Below, piece by piece: positions 9,701-16,149 of a stretch of DNA of 34,860 bases (its first letter is position 1; the number at the start of each line of letters is the position of its first letter). This DNA comes from Clostridia bacterium (GTDB lineage Bacteria > Bacillota > Clostridia > Christensenellales > Borkfalkiaceae), in NCBI GenBank assembly GCA_029061155.1, contig JAIDSQ010000011.1, positions 1 through 34,860 on the forward strand, read 5' to 3'. A model generated the notes under the pieces. The model saw only the letters and a program-made list of their open reading frames with translations. It ran no database searches and had not been told where the DNA came from. Position numbers and translations under genes: made by a program.

Positions 9701-12401
9701 GATAAATAAGTGCGCATACAAGCCTATGAAGGAAAGTGAAGAGGTTGAATGGATAAAGCGCGCGTACGAGCTTGAAGAGGCGGAAAGAGGTATACTTTCC
9801 AACACAAATTTAAGCTCCAACTTCACAGGGCTGGGCGGAGGAATTAACGACAAAAAGAGGGACGAGTTTTTAAAACCTTTATACGCCCTTCACGAAAAGA
9901 ACGCGCAGATATTTATGGACTACAACGCCGACGCCTTCAACAGCGTTTGTTCGGGCTCGGCGGACGGACATTTAAAACCGCTCATAACGGGGCTTATTTC
10001 GTCCGCAAACTCCTTCCAGAAAGCGTGCGACAACTTTATGAAGACTGTAAAAGGCGACAAATCGGATATTTCCGACGGCGATTTGTTCGAGTATTTCACG
10101 GCGAAATGCACGTCGCTTATAGACAATATCGATATGTTACCCGGCTGGTGCCTTTATAAGGCTACCGCCAAAAACCTCAATGACAGCGGTCTTACCTTTA
10201 TGACCGACGCAATGGAAAGCGGACTTATAAGCGGAAAGCAAATTCTTTCTTCCTTCCGTAAAAACGTCTACCGCAACTTTATCCGCACAAACATTCCCGC
10301 GGACGAGCATCTCGCCAATTTCTCGGCGAGCGTGCAGGAGGCGAACGCGGGCGAGTTTACGCGTATTCTGGAAGAGTTCTCGCTGCTGACGCGTGAAAAA
10401 CTGCGCTCGCAGTTAATTTCAAGACTGCCTTCCGAGCAAACGGAAGGTCCGCTCGCGCTCGAATTAATGGCATTCAGGCGCAATATAAAGGGCAATTTGA
10501 GGTTGTTGAACCTGCGCAGCCTGTTCACGGAAATACCCGAACTTATGCGCGTTGCCGCACCCTGTCTTTTAATGAGCCCCATAACCGTGTCGCAGTATCT
10601 GCCCGCCGACCCGTCGCTGTTCGATATAGTTATCTTCGACGAGGCGTCGCAGATGCCCACGTGCGAGGCAGTGCCTTCGCTTGCAAGGGCAAAGAGCGCC
10701 ATTATCGTCGGCGACCCCAAGCAGATGCCCCCCACAAGTTTCTTCACGGTATCGGGGCAGGACGAGGACAACCCCGAAACGGAGGACTTGGAGTCCGTGC
10801 TTGACGACTGCCTTGCCTTGGGCATCCCCGAAAAGCATCTTATATGGCATTACCGCTCCAAGCACGAAAGCCTGATTGCGTTCTCCAATATCACGTACTA
10901 TTCGAGCAGGCTTTGCACTTTCCCTTCGCCCGACGCGCTTGACAGTAAGGTGAAACTTCAGCTTATCGAGGACGGCGTTTACGACCGCGGCGAAACAAAG
11001 TGCAATAAAAAGGAGGCGGAGGCGCTCGTCAAAGAGGTAATAAGAAGGTTAAAGGACGACCGCCTTAAAAATTCGAGCATAGGCGTGGTTACGTTCAGCA
11101 CACCCCAGCAGGTGTATATCGAAAGACTGCTGTCCAAAATGATTGCAGAAAACAAGCTTGAAGATATTGCATACGAGCGTGAAGAACCGCTGTTTATCAA
11201 AAACCTTGAAAATGTTCAAGGCGACGAAAGGGACGTAATTTTATTCTCTGTCTGCTACGGTCCCGACAGGTACGGTAAAATTTCCTTAAACTTCGGACCT
11301 TTGAATCAGGTCGGAGGCTGGCGCCGTCTCAATGTTGCGGTGTCGCGCGCAAGGGAAGAGATGGTTGTGTTCTCGTCAATGCGCTATTCGATGATAGACA
11401 CGGCAAGGACGACTTCGCGCGGGGTTGCGGGACTTAAAGCCTTCTTGGAATTTGCCGAAAAGGGCAGAACGAACATTTCCGTCAAGAGCAACGAAATTAT
11501 TATAAACAAGCAGGGCATAGGCAAGTTTATCGCCGAAGAGCTTTCATCCTACGGCTACGACTGCAGGTGCAACGTCGGCGTTTCGGACTTCAAGATTGAC
11601 GTCGCGGTCGTCGACCCCCGCAACAAGCACAACTTCATTTTAGCAGTTCTTTGCGACGGTTCGCAGAGCGCGTTCTCGGTAAAAGACAGAACGGTGTTGC
11701 AGGTTCAGACCTTAAAGCGCAACAACTGGAACGTAATAAGGCTGTATTCACTCAACTTCTTCAATAACCCCAAGCGCGAAATCAAAAAGATAAAGGACTT
11801 TTTGGATAAGCTGACTTCGGACGGCAAGCCCGTATCTTTAAACTTCAAAAAGCCCTACCGCGCCGCCAAGTCGGAAGTAAGCGTTCAGCCGCCCGAATAT
11901 ATTTTAAGCGGAGCCAACGACGGCGAGGTAATGCGCGCCGTCAAAGCGGTGGTTGCCGCCGAAGAACCAATATCCGAAAAATTCTTAATAAAACGTGTGC
12001 TGTCTCTTTACGGAATACAGCGCTACGGCGTCAAGCTTGAAAACAAGCTTACATCGCTTATCGACGCCTGCGGTTTTGCAAGGGGAGATATGCTCGGCAA
12101 CACCTATTACTTCAAAGCCGACAAGTATTCGGGCTTTGACAGATACCGCGTCGAAAGCGGAACAAGCCTGCGTTCTGCTGATACCGATTACACGCCTTAC
12201 GACGTAATTTCGCTTATCAAGGGCATGCTTTTAAACAAGGTGAGTATGTACGCGGACGAGCTTATTCCCGCAGTACTTCGCGAACTGCAAGTCCCCCGAA
12301 CAAGCGATAAGCTTGTATCCTTTGTTTCCTCCTGCATAGACGAGGGAGTTAAGAGGGGAATATTTATCCGAAGTGTGTCGGATAAAATTTCGTTAGTGTA
12401 A
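6780..12401 (+). CDS. Giant DUF4011/Upf1-like helicase with Vsr-like nuclease domain and DUF3320
   Basis: This 1873-residue protein has a recognisable domain order. DUF4011 carries the WQRRLLDLSLKN core at 376-387. The superfamily 1 helicase follows: Walker A GPPGTGKS (667-674), a roughly 600-residue helical insert, Walker B DEASQ (1287-1291), QGDERD (1480-1485) and the NVAVSRAR motif (1518-1525). Next come an MTES_1575/Vsr-like restriction-endonuclease fold (about 1565-1680) and DUF3320 (about 1710-1760). Proteins with this architecture occur in defence islands, and from memory a single-gene phage-defence system of this type has been reported as Hhe. The nuclease has Asp1607 and Asp1626, but Leu1624 sits where I recall a conserved Glu, so activity is uncertain. 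AAAGG lies 10 nt before the ATG. It is probably co-transcribed with helD. Confidence 0.9.
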   Translation: MAKKAKQIDTIELEGELLNSVSYATYYCRTPLFTSFKIFNRSEQNENGITVNITGSTNLILPAELTVDEIPHESSIELSVGNVLNPKYLADIDEPSACTVQIKLSKGKDEICTLKAEVQALPIDCWSGLSGNVEMLSSFVRPKLADCQKILAEAGLQLKTWGYSSEWSGYADNDKNGVRNACASIYSAIRHLNIERENGGDMFANVRTGDISTIIAQKKATPLQLALFAACCFEATKLNPVLVIGKNRVGVGVWLYESCFSSPVQDDMSVIERYVADGVNNLAVFDAYDLFAHTNASFTTSSAHFSKRLSDGEFEICVDVKRCRIGGIFPMPLKVKTKSGYELLDDKQSSYSEKPRDFFDASKYEFERTASKDKAWQRRLLDLSLKNNLLNFRYKRDCLHILSGDLSVFCARLEDKDKYKLNPVQMSVQGDTPFGAGSSGNMQELVLLEMKSGIVRTYSGQESLNETAGALIRKSRAAEEETGAKTLYLAFGFLKWYSKNDETEKYAPIALLPVSVKRTKTAGVWLETGEGYEVNTTLLEFLKQEFGIDIRGVEGKGLLPKEILAVFRAKTANMKGWYVYEDVYLAQFTFARYAMWADVKHNISEYKKNPLIAGLLSNTNQLTDNKLSGVSEDKSNPANIIVPLPCDSTQYAAVAESAKGTTFVLHGPPGTGKSQTITNIIANAVYAGKRVLFVAEKQAALQVVKKRLSEIGIGEFCLELHSGKSTDKGEIVRQIENTLSLKGTVDGEKFESAAAQIQSVRNSLKAPLDALHKKRRLGVSVYEGIIYYLQNKNAPELVNIESTFYDSLTKSRLEECEKMLITAQAAAEECGGVYRSPFSGVNLTECERTTKSAVLCASEVVLAELKHLKNYIGLFLDTYNQRISTFTIKKLKMLVEVANSLKGDELSKFFGCEENAFYKFYNANLRYDKAAKNWLSNFRALPDLGKLYNKIEEELENWGENYRSSKVLLSVIRKINKCAYKPMKESEEVEWIKRAYELEEAERGILSNTNLSSNFTGLGGGINDKKRDEFLKPLYALHEKNAQIFMDYNADAFNSVCSGSADGHLKPLITGLISSANSFQKACDNFMKTVKGDKSDISDGDLFEYFTAKCTSLIDNIDMLPGWCLYKATAKNLNDSGLTFMTDAMESGLISGKQILSSFRKNVYRNFIRTNIPADEHLANFSASVQEANAGEFTRILEEFSLLTREKLRSQLISRLPSEQTEGPLALELMAFRRNIKGNLRLLNLRSLFTEIPELMRVAAPCLLMSPITVSQYLPADPSLFDIVIFDEASQMPTCEAVPSLARAKSAIIVGDPKQMPPTSFFTVSGQDEDNPETEDLESVLDDCLALGIPEKHLIWHYRSKHESLIAFSNITYYSSRLCTFPSPDALDSKVKLQLIEDGVYDRGETKCNKKEAEALVKEVIRRLKDDRLKNSSIGVVTFSTPQQVYIERLLSKMIAENKLEDIAYEREEPLFIKNLENVQGDERDVILFSVCYGPDRYGKISLNFGPLNQVGGWRRLNVAVSRAREEMVVFSSMRYSMIDTARTTSRGVAGLKAFLEFAEKGRTNISVKSNEIIINKQGIGKFIAEELSSYGYDCRCNVGVSDFKIDVAVVDPRNKHNFILAVLCDGSQSAFSVKDRTVLQVQTLKRNNWNVIRLYSLNFFNNPKREIKKIKDFLDKLTSDGKPVSLNFKKPYRAAKSEVSVQPPEYILSGANDGEVMRAVKAVVAAEEPISEKFLIKRVLSLYGIQRYGVKLENKLTSLIDACGFARGDMLGNTYYFKADKYSGFDRYRVESGTSLRSADTDYTPYDVISLIKGMLLNKVSMYADELIPAVLRELQVPRTSDKLVSFVSSCIDEGVKRGIFIRSVSDKISLV

Positions 12402-12408
12402 TATTGAC

Positions 12409-12443
12409 AAAAAGCAAGGTAATATAATATCCTTGCTTTTTTT
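12409..12443 (+). terminator. Intrinsic terminator after the giant helicase gene
   Basis: An 11-bp stem (12409-12419 with 12431-12441) has an AT loop of 11 nt and a seven-T run (12437-12443). The A-rich left foot could also allow termination in the opposite direction. Confidence 0.88.
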
Positions 12444-12461
12444 ATTTGATGATGATATAAT
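12433..12461 (+). promoter_or_regulatory. Promoter of the DUF3795 gene, with -35 inside the upstream terminator
   Basis: The -35 is TTGCTT (12433-12438), within the right arm of the preceding terminator stem. The spacer is 17 nt, and the -10 is TATAAT (12456-12461) with an extended TGA. The predicted transcript starts near 12468, ahead of AGAGG at 12485-12489. Confidence 0.75.
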
Positions 12462-12499
12462 TAAATTACGATAAACAATAATTCAGAGGTTAAATGCTT

Positions 12500-12838
12500 A
12501 TGAAAAAACTTATTGCACATTGCGGACTCGATTGCGAAAAATGCGACGCGAGAATAGCTACGCTCAACAACGACAATACGTTGCGGGAAAAGGTTGCAAA
12601 ACTTTGGTCTGAACTGAACGGCGTAGAAATAACGCCGGAGATGATAAACTGCGAGGGTTGCCGCGTGGACGGAGTAAAAACACCGTATTGCGATAGTCTT
12701 TGTCCCATAAGACAATGTGCGCTCGGCAAAGCGTGCGAAACCTGTGGTGACTGTTCAGCAATGAATGGCTGCAAAACTGTTGGAATGGTTATATCAAACA
12801 ATGCGGAAGCATTAGACAATCTTAAAAATAATCGATAA
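12500..12838 (+). CDS. DUF3795 cysteine-rich protein
   Basis: This 112-residue protein has twelve cysteines (8, 12, 15, 51, 54, 64, 68, 73, 79, 82, 85, 91), in the DUF3795 pattern starting with HCGLDCEKC. Such spacing suggests zinc or iron-sulfur binding; no reaction is established for the family. The ATG at 12500 lies 10 nt after AGAGG; an in-frame ATG at 12494 is only 4 nt from it and would add two residues. The gene is monocistronic, with its own promoter and a shared bidirectional terminator facing dapB. Function is unknown. Confidence 0.85.
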   Translation: MKKLIAHCGLDCEKCDARIATLNNDNTLREKVAKLWSELNGVEITPEMINCEGCRVDGVKTPYCDSLCPIRQCALGKACETCGDCSAMNGCKTVGMVISNNAEALDNLKNNR

Positions 12839-12869
12839 ATTTAAATTCGTCGTTTTAATGATTAAAAAT

Positions 12870-12907
12870 TATAGCGCGCTGTTTCTTTTAAGAAACAGTG
12901 CGCTATA
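12870..12907. terminator. Bidirectional terminator between DUF3795 gene and dapB
   Basis: A long hairpin pairs 12870-12886 with 12891-12907 (one G-T pair) around a 4-nt loop. Toward the minus strand it is followed by AATTTTTAAT, a good U-tract for the dap operon. Toward the plus strand the tail is TTAGTTTGATTT, which is weaker. Its place between convergent genes supports use in both directions. Confidence 0.75.
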
Positions 12908-12965
12908 TTAGTTTGATTTGTGATTAGTTAATCAAGTGATTCGCAATTAAGATACGCCGTCAACG

Positions 12966-13718
12966 TTAGGTTGCAAGTACATTGTTCATATCGTACTTGC
13001 CTGCGGGTTTGCCGACAAGCCATTTAGCAGCTTTTAAAGCGCCAACCGCAAATACTCTTTTGGAGCGCGCCGAGTGCGATACCGTAATAATTTCGTCCTC
13101 GCCCGCAAACATAACTTCGTGTTCGCCCACGATAGTTCCACCGCGCACAGCGTGAATACCTATCTCGTTTGCACGCTTGCCGACAATTCCATGCCTGCCG
13201 TAAAGGGTGGGCTTTTGGTTGTCGAAAACTTCGTTCACACTATCCGCAAGCATTAAAGCCGTGCCCGAGGGTGCGTCAACCTTTTGACTGTGGTGCTTTT
13301 CTATAATCTCTACGTCAAACTTTTCGCCCAAAACCTCGGCGCATCTTTTGACTAACTGTTGCAAAAGATTTATGCCGAGCGAGAAATTTCCAGTCCTGAA
13401 CACCGCAACTTTACTTGCACATTCGTCAATATATTTTATATCTTCCTCGGTATAACCCGTCGAGGCAAGCACAACGGGAACGCCGTTTTTTACCGCCCAG
13501 TCCATCTCTCCGTGCAGTGCGGCAGGGGAGGAGAAGTCGACTATTACGTCGATTTTTTCCTTAACTCCGTCAAAGCTCGGATATACGGGAACGTTTACGC
13601 CGTCGGGAGCGTGGGGGTCAACGCCGCACACAACGTTAAAACCGCCGTCGCTTTGGGCAAGACTTAAAACGTTTGCGCCCATTTTTCCGCCTATCCCGCA
13701 GATAAGTAAATTAATCAT
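12966..13718 (-). CDS. dapB: 4-hydroxy-tetrahydrodipicolinate reductase
   Basis: This 250-residue cytosolic enzyme reduces hydroxy-tetrahydrodipicolinate with NAD(P)H in the diaminopimelate/lysine pathway. The N-terminus has the dinucleotide fold GIGGKMG (8-14). The catalytic/substrate signature EKHHSQKVDAPSGTA, which includes the active-site His pair, the Lys and the GT that binds substrate, lies near 140-154. Length is normal for the family. It is the last gene of the asd-dapA-dapB operon; its start overlaps the end of dapA by 8 nt, and a hairpin terminator follows at 12870-12907. Confidence 0.96.
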   Translation of the reverse strand: MINLLICGIGGKMGANVLSLAQSDGGFNVVCGVDPHAPDGVNVPVYPSFDGVKEKIDVIVDFSSPAALHGEMDWAVKNGVPVVLASTGYTEEDIKYIDECASKVAVFRTGNFSLGINLLQQLVKRCAEVLGEKFDVEIIEKHHSQKVDAPSGTALMLADSVNEVFDNQKPTLYGRHGIVGKRANEIGIHAVRGGTIVGEHEVMFAGEDEIITVSHSARSKRVFAVGALKAAKWLVGKPAGKYDMNNVLAT

Positions 13719-14601
13719 AAACCTTCAACCCCGCGTTAATAATTGCCTGCCTTAACTTTTTCTTGTTGTCCTCTTCAAGCTCGGTGAGGGGTGAGCGGGG
13801 CACGCCCGCGTTGAAACCTATCATATTGTAAGCGGCTTTTACGGGAATGGGGTTGACCTCTAAAAAGCACGCGTCCTCAAGGGGCAGTAAAAAGTCCTGA
13901 ACTTCGTTCGCCTCGTCAAGCTTGTTTTCTTTAATAAGAGTATACATCTTTTTCATAAGCTTGGGGGCAATATTGGAGGCAACCGAAATAAGCCCCGCGC
14001 CGCCTATTGCAAGCATAGGCAGGTTTAAAAAGTCTTCACCCGAATACAAATCCATTTTTCCGCGTATGCGACGCATAGTTTCAACTACCTGAGCCATGTT
14101 GCCGCTCGCCTCCTTAATGCCCGCCATATTGGGAATAGTTGCAAGCTTTTCCGCCGTTTCGGGCGCAACGTTTACCGCAGTGCGCGAAGGCACGTTGTAT
14201 GCGATAACAGGTATTTTAACCGCGTCGCAAATTGCCTTATAGTATTCGTAAAGCCCTTTTTGAGTGCATTTGTTGTAGTAGGGGGTAACGGCAAGCACGC
14301 CGTCTGCACCGAGTTCTTCGGCACGCTTTGAGTACGCAACAGCCTTTGCAGTGTCGTTGCTGCCCGTGCCTACGATAATCTTTATGCGCCCGCCCGCTTT
14401 CTTTACGGAGTAGAGTATAACTTCGTCTTTCTCTTCCTGAGTCATGGTGGCGGGCTCGCCCGTGGTTCCCAAAACTACCAACGCGTCCGTTCCGCCTTCA
14501 ATCTGGAATTCTATCATTTTGCCGAATTCTTCAAGGTTAACCCCGTTTTTATCGAAGGGTGTAATCATTGCAGTTGCAATACCGTGGATAAATCCTGTCA
14601 C
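13711..14601 (-). CDS. dapA: 4-hydroxy-tetrahydrodipicolinate synthase
   Basis: This 296-residue TIM-barrel aldolase condenses pyruvate with aspartate semialdehyde, the first committed step to diaminopimelate and lysine. Catalytic residues are visible: Thr46 in GTTGEP, Tyr135 in AYNVPSR with Arg140 close by, and the Schiff-base Lys163 in GIKEASGN. Length matches the family. It lies between asd (45 nt away) and dapB (8-nt overlap), so the three enzymes are made from one lysine-controlled transcript. Confidence 0.97.
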   Translation of the reverse strand: MTGFIHGIATAMITPFDKNGVNLEEFGKMIEFQIEGGTDALVVLGTTGEPATMTQEEKDEVILYSVKKAGGRIKIIVGTGSNDTAKAVAYSKRAEELGADGVLAVTPYYNKCTQKGLYEYYKAICDAVKIPVIAYNVPSRTAVNVAPETAEKLATIPNMAGIKEASGNMAQVVETMRRIRGKMDLYSGEDFLNLPMLAIGGAGLISVASNIAPKLMKKMYTLIKENKLDEANEVQDFLLPLEDACFLEVNPIPVKAAYNMIGFNAGVPRSPLTELEEDNKKKLRQAIINAGLKVYD

Positions 14602-14646
14602 TTTATTTTACCTCTTATATATTGTAATCAGATGTGCGAATTTAGG

Positions 14647-15723
14647 TTAATCCAGATAGCCTTCGCTTGCTAAAAGTTCGGCCAAAAGAACGGCGCCGCC
14701 CGCCGCACCGCGGAGTGTGTTGTGCGAAAAACCTATAAACTTGTAATCGAACACGTTGTCCTCTCTCAGCCTGCCCGCGCACACGGCCATACCGAGTTCG
14801 GTATTTCTGTCAAGCTTGGGCTGGGGACGGTCGTCCTCGCTGAAATAATGTATAAACTGTCTGGGCGCGGAAGGGAGGTACAGCTCCTGCGGTCTGCCCG
14901 AAAATTCCTGCCAGTCTTTGAGTATCTGTTCCTTCGTCGGCTTGTTTTCAAACGAAACAAAGCAAGCAGCCGTGTGTCCGTCGGAAACGGGGACCCTGAG
15001 GCATTGCGCGGTAATGGCGGGGGAAGTTGCGGGAACTATTTGTCCGTTTACAACCTTGCCCCATATTTTAAGAGGTTCTACCTCGCTCTTTTGTTCCTCG
15101 CCGCCGATGTAGGGAATTACGTTATCCACAATCTCGGGCATTGTTTCAAAAGTCTTGCCCGCACCCGAAATTGCCTGATAGGTCGTAACGGCAACGTTCT
15201 TTATTCCGTACTTTTTGAGGGGATGCAAAAGGGGAACATACGATTGAAGTGAGCAGTTGCTTTTAACCGCTATAAACCCGCGTTTCGTGTTAAGCCTTTG
15301 CCTCTGCGCATTGATAACTTCAAGGTGTTCGGGATTGACTTCGGGGATAATCATAGGAACGTCGGGCGTACCCCTGTGCGCCGAATTGTTGGAAACTACG
15401 GGGCACTCGGCTTTGGCGTACGCATATTCCAGTTCGCGGATTTCCTCTTTTTTCATATTGACGGCACAGAAACAGAAGTCCGCCTGCGCGGTTATTTTAT
15501 CTATGTCCGCGGTTGCGTCTAAAACGGTCATATCCGCATACTTTTCGGGCATAGGTTCTTTTAACAGCCAGCCCTTTAAAGCGTCTCTGTATTTCTTTCC
15601 CGCCGACCGCGAAGAGGCGGCAAGGCACACCACGTCAAACCAGGGGTGGTTGTTAAGCAAAAGCAAAAACCTTTGACCTACCATACCGGTTGCGCCGATG
15701 ACGCCGACTTTGTATTTTTTCAT
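14647..15723 (-). CDS. asd: Aspartate-semialdehyde dehydrogenase (archaeal/fungal-type)
   Basis: This 358-residue enzyme reduces aspartyl phosphate to aspartate semialdehyde, the precursor that DapA uses. It has an N-terminal NADP fold GATGMVGQ (10-17), the catalytic Cys157 in SNCSLQS, and a SDGHTA motif supplying the catalytic His. Sequence around these sites and length resemble the archaeal/yeast-like branch (TIGR00978 type) more than the common bacterial Asd. The frame stays open 21 codons further upstream, but that stretch overlaps the riboswitch terminator. ATG at 15723 follows AGAGGAG (15735-15741) and is the right start. It is first in the operon, under the lysine riboswitch. Confidence 0.94.
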   Translation of the reverse strand: MKKYKVGVIGATGMVGQRFLLLLNNHPWFDVVCLAASSRSAGKKYRDALKGWLLKEPMPEKYADMTVLDATADIDKITAQADFCFCAVNMKKEEIRELEYAYAKAECPVVSNNSAHRGTPDVPMIIPEVNPEHLEVINAQRQRLNTKRGFIAVKSNCSLQSYVPLLHPLKKYGIKNVAVTTYQAISGAGKTFETMPEIVDNVIPYIGGEEQKSEVEPLKIWGKVVNGQIVPATSPAITAQCLRVPVSDGHTAACFVSFENKPTKEQILKDWQEFSGRPQELYLPSAPRQFIHYFSEDDRPQPKLDRNTELGMAVCAGRLREDNVFDYKFIGFSHNTLRGAAGGAVLLAELLASEGYLD

Positions 15724-15741
15724 AAAGTAAAGTTCTCCTCT

Positions 15742-15770
15742 AATAAAAATAGACAGTGCGTTGCACTGCC
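15742..15770 (-). terminator. Riboswitch-controlled attenuator in front of asd
   Basis: On the minus strand an 8-bp stem (15763-15770 with 15752-15759, one G-U, 3-nt loop) is followed by TATTTTTATT. It lies just upstream of the asd ribosome site, so termination would prevent operon expression. A competing 9-bp helix forms between 15798-15806 and 15758-15766. Confidence 0.85.
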
Positions 15771-15797
15771 GTCCAATAACAATCAAACAAGCAATTA

Positions 15798-15987
15798 GCG
15801 CAACACTAGCCGAACTGCCGTTCGGATTTCACGTGACAGTCGCAAAGGTATTAACCCTTGCGCCCGATACGAAAGGGAGGGGAATTTTCCGTATCTCGGC
15901 GGAGACGCCCTTTCACCCAGGCTGTGGAATTCCCTCAAATTCCTTAAACCAAAGCTACTTATGCTCGTCCGCTCCTCTAATTAGCGC
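15798..15987 (-). promoter_or_regulatory. Lysine riboswitch (L-box) aptamer of the asd-dapA-dapB operon
   Basis: Reading the minus strand, the conserved L-box elements appear in order: AGAGGAGC (15971-15978), AAGTAGC soon after it, GGGTGAAAGGG (15908-15918), GCCGAGATAC (15891-15900), a 10-bp hairpin at 15841-15863, and CTGTCACGTG (15830-15839). P1 is closed by GCGC at 15984-15987 pairing with GCGC at 15798-15801, plus an adjacent short helix. The length of about 190 nt fits the class. Lysine binding should stabilise P1, releasing the attenuator at 15742-15770 to stop transcription; without lysine the 3' strand of P1 can pair with the attenuator and let polymerase through. The downstream genes are exactly the lysine pathway. 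Confidence 0.93.
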
Positions 15988-15991
15988 ATTT

Positions 15992-16020
15992 ATAATAACA
16001 TATGCGCAAAATAAAGTAAA
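15992..16020 (-). promoter_or_regulatory. Promoter of the lysine operon
   Basis: On the minus strand the -35 is TTTACT (16020-16015), the spacer is 17 nt, and the -10 is TATTAT (15997-15992) with an extended TGT. Transcription would start near 15985, at the 5' edge of the aptamer. Confidence 0.65.
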
Positions 16021-16086
16021 GGAAAATGCAAGTCTTTTTTACTTATTGATATTTATTTTTATTGCCGCGCTACCTTGTAAAATCAG

Positions 16087-16115
16087 TTGAAATATTTTAC
16101 AGTATGTGCTAAAAT
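16087..16115 (+). promoter_or_regulatory. Promoter of the YesL-like membrane protein gene
   Basis: The -35 is TTGAAA (16087-16092), the spacer is 17 nt, and the -10 is TAAAAT (16110-16115) with an extended TGC. The leader is about 28 nt and contains AAAGG before the ATG at 16150. Confidence 0.7.
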
Positions 16116-16149
16116 GATTATGAATTAAAATATAAAGGTATTGTAACTT

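Noticed and set aside
6857-11200. Antisense open frames across the giant helicase
   Set aside because: They follow the codon periodicity of the plus-strand gene, have no ribosome sites or recognisable domains, and are shadows.
15724-15786. Longer Asd starting at 15786
   Set aside because: The extension overlaps the attenuator hairpin and the ribosome site; ATG at 15723 has the proper Shine-Dalgarno and the family N-terminus.
15761-16090. Plus-strand 109-residue open frame upstream of the YesL-like gene
   Set aside because: It is antisense to the lysine riboswitch and its promoter, and has no ribosome site.
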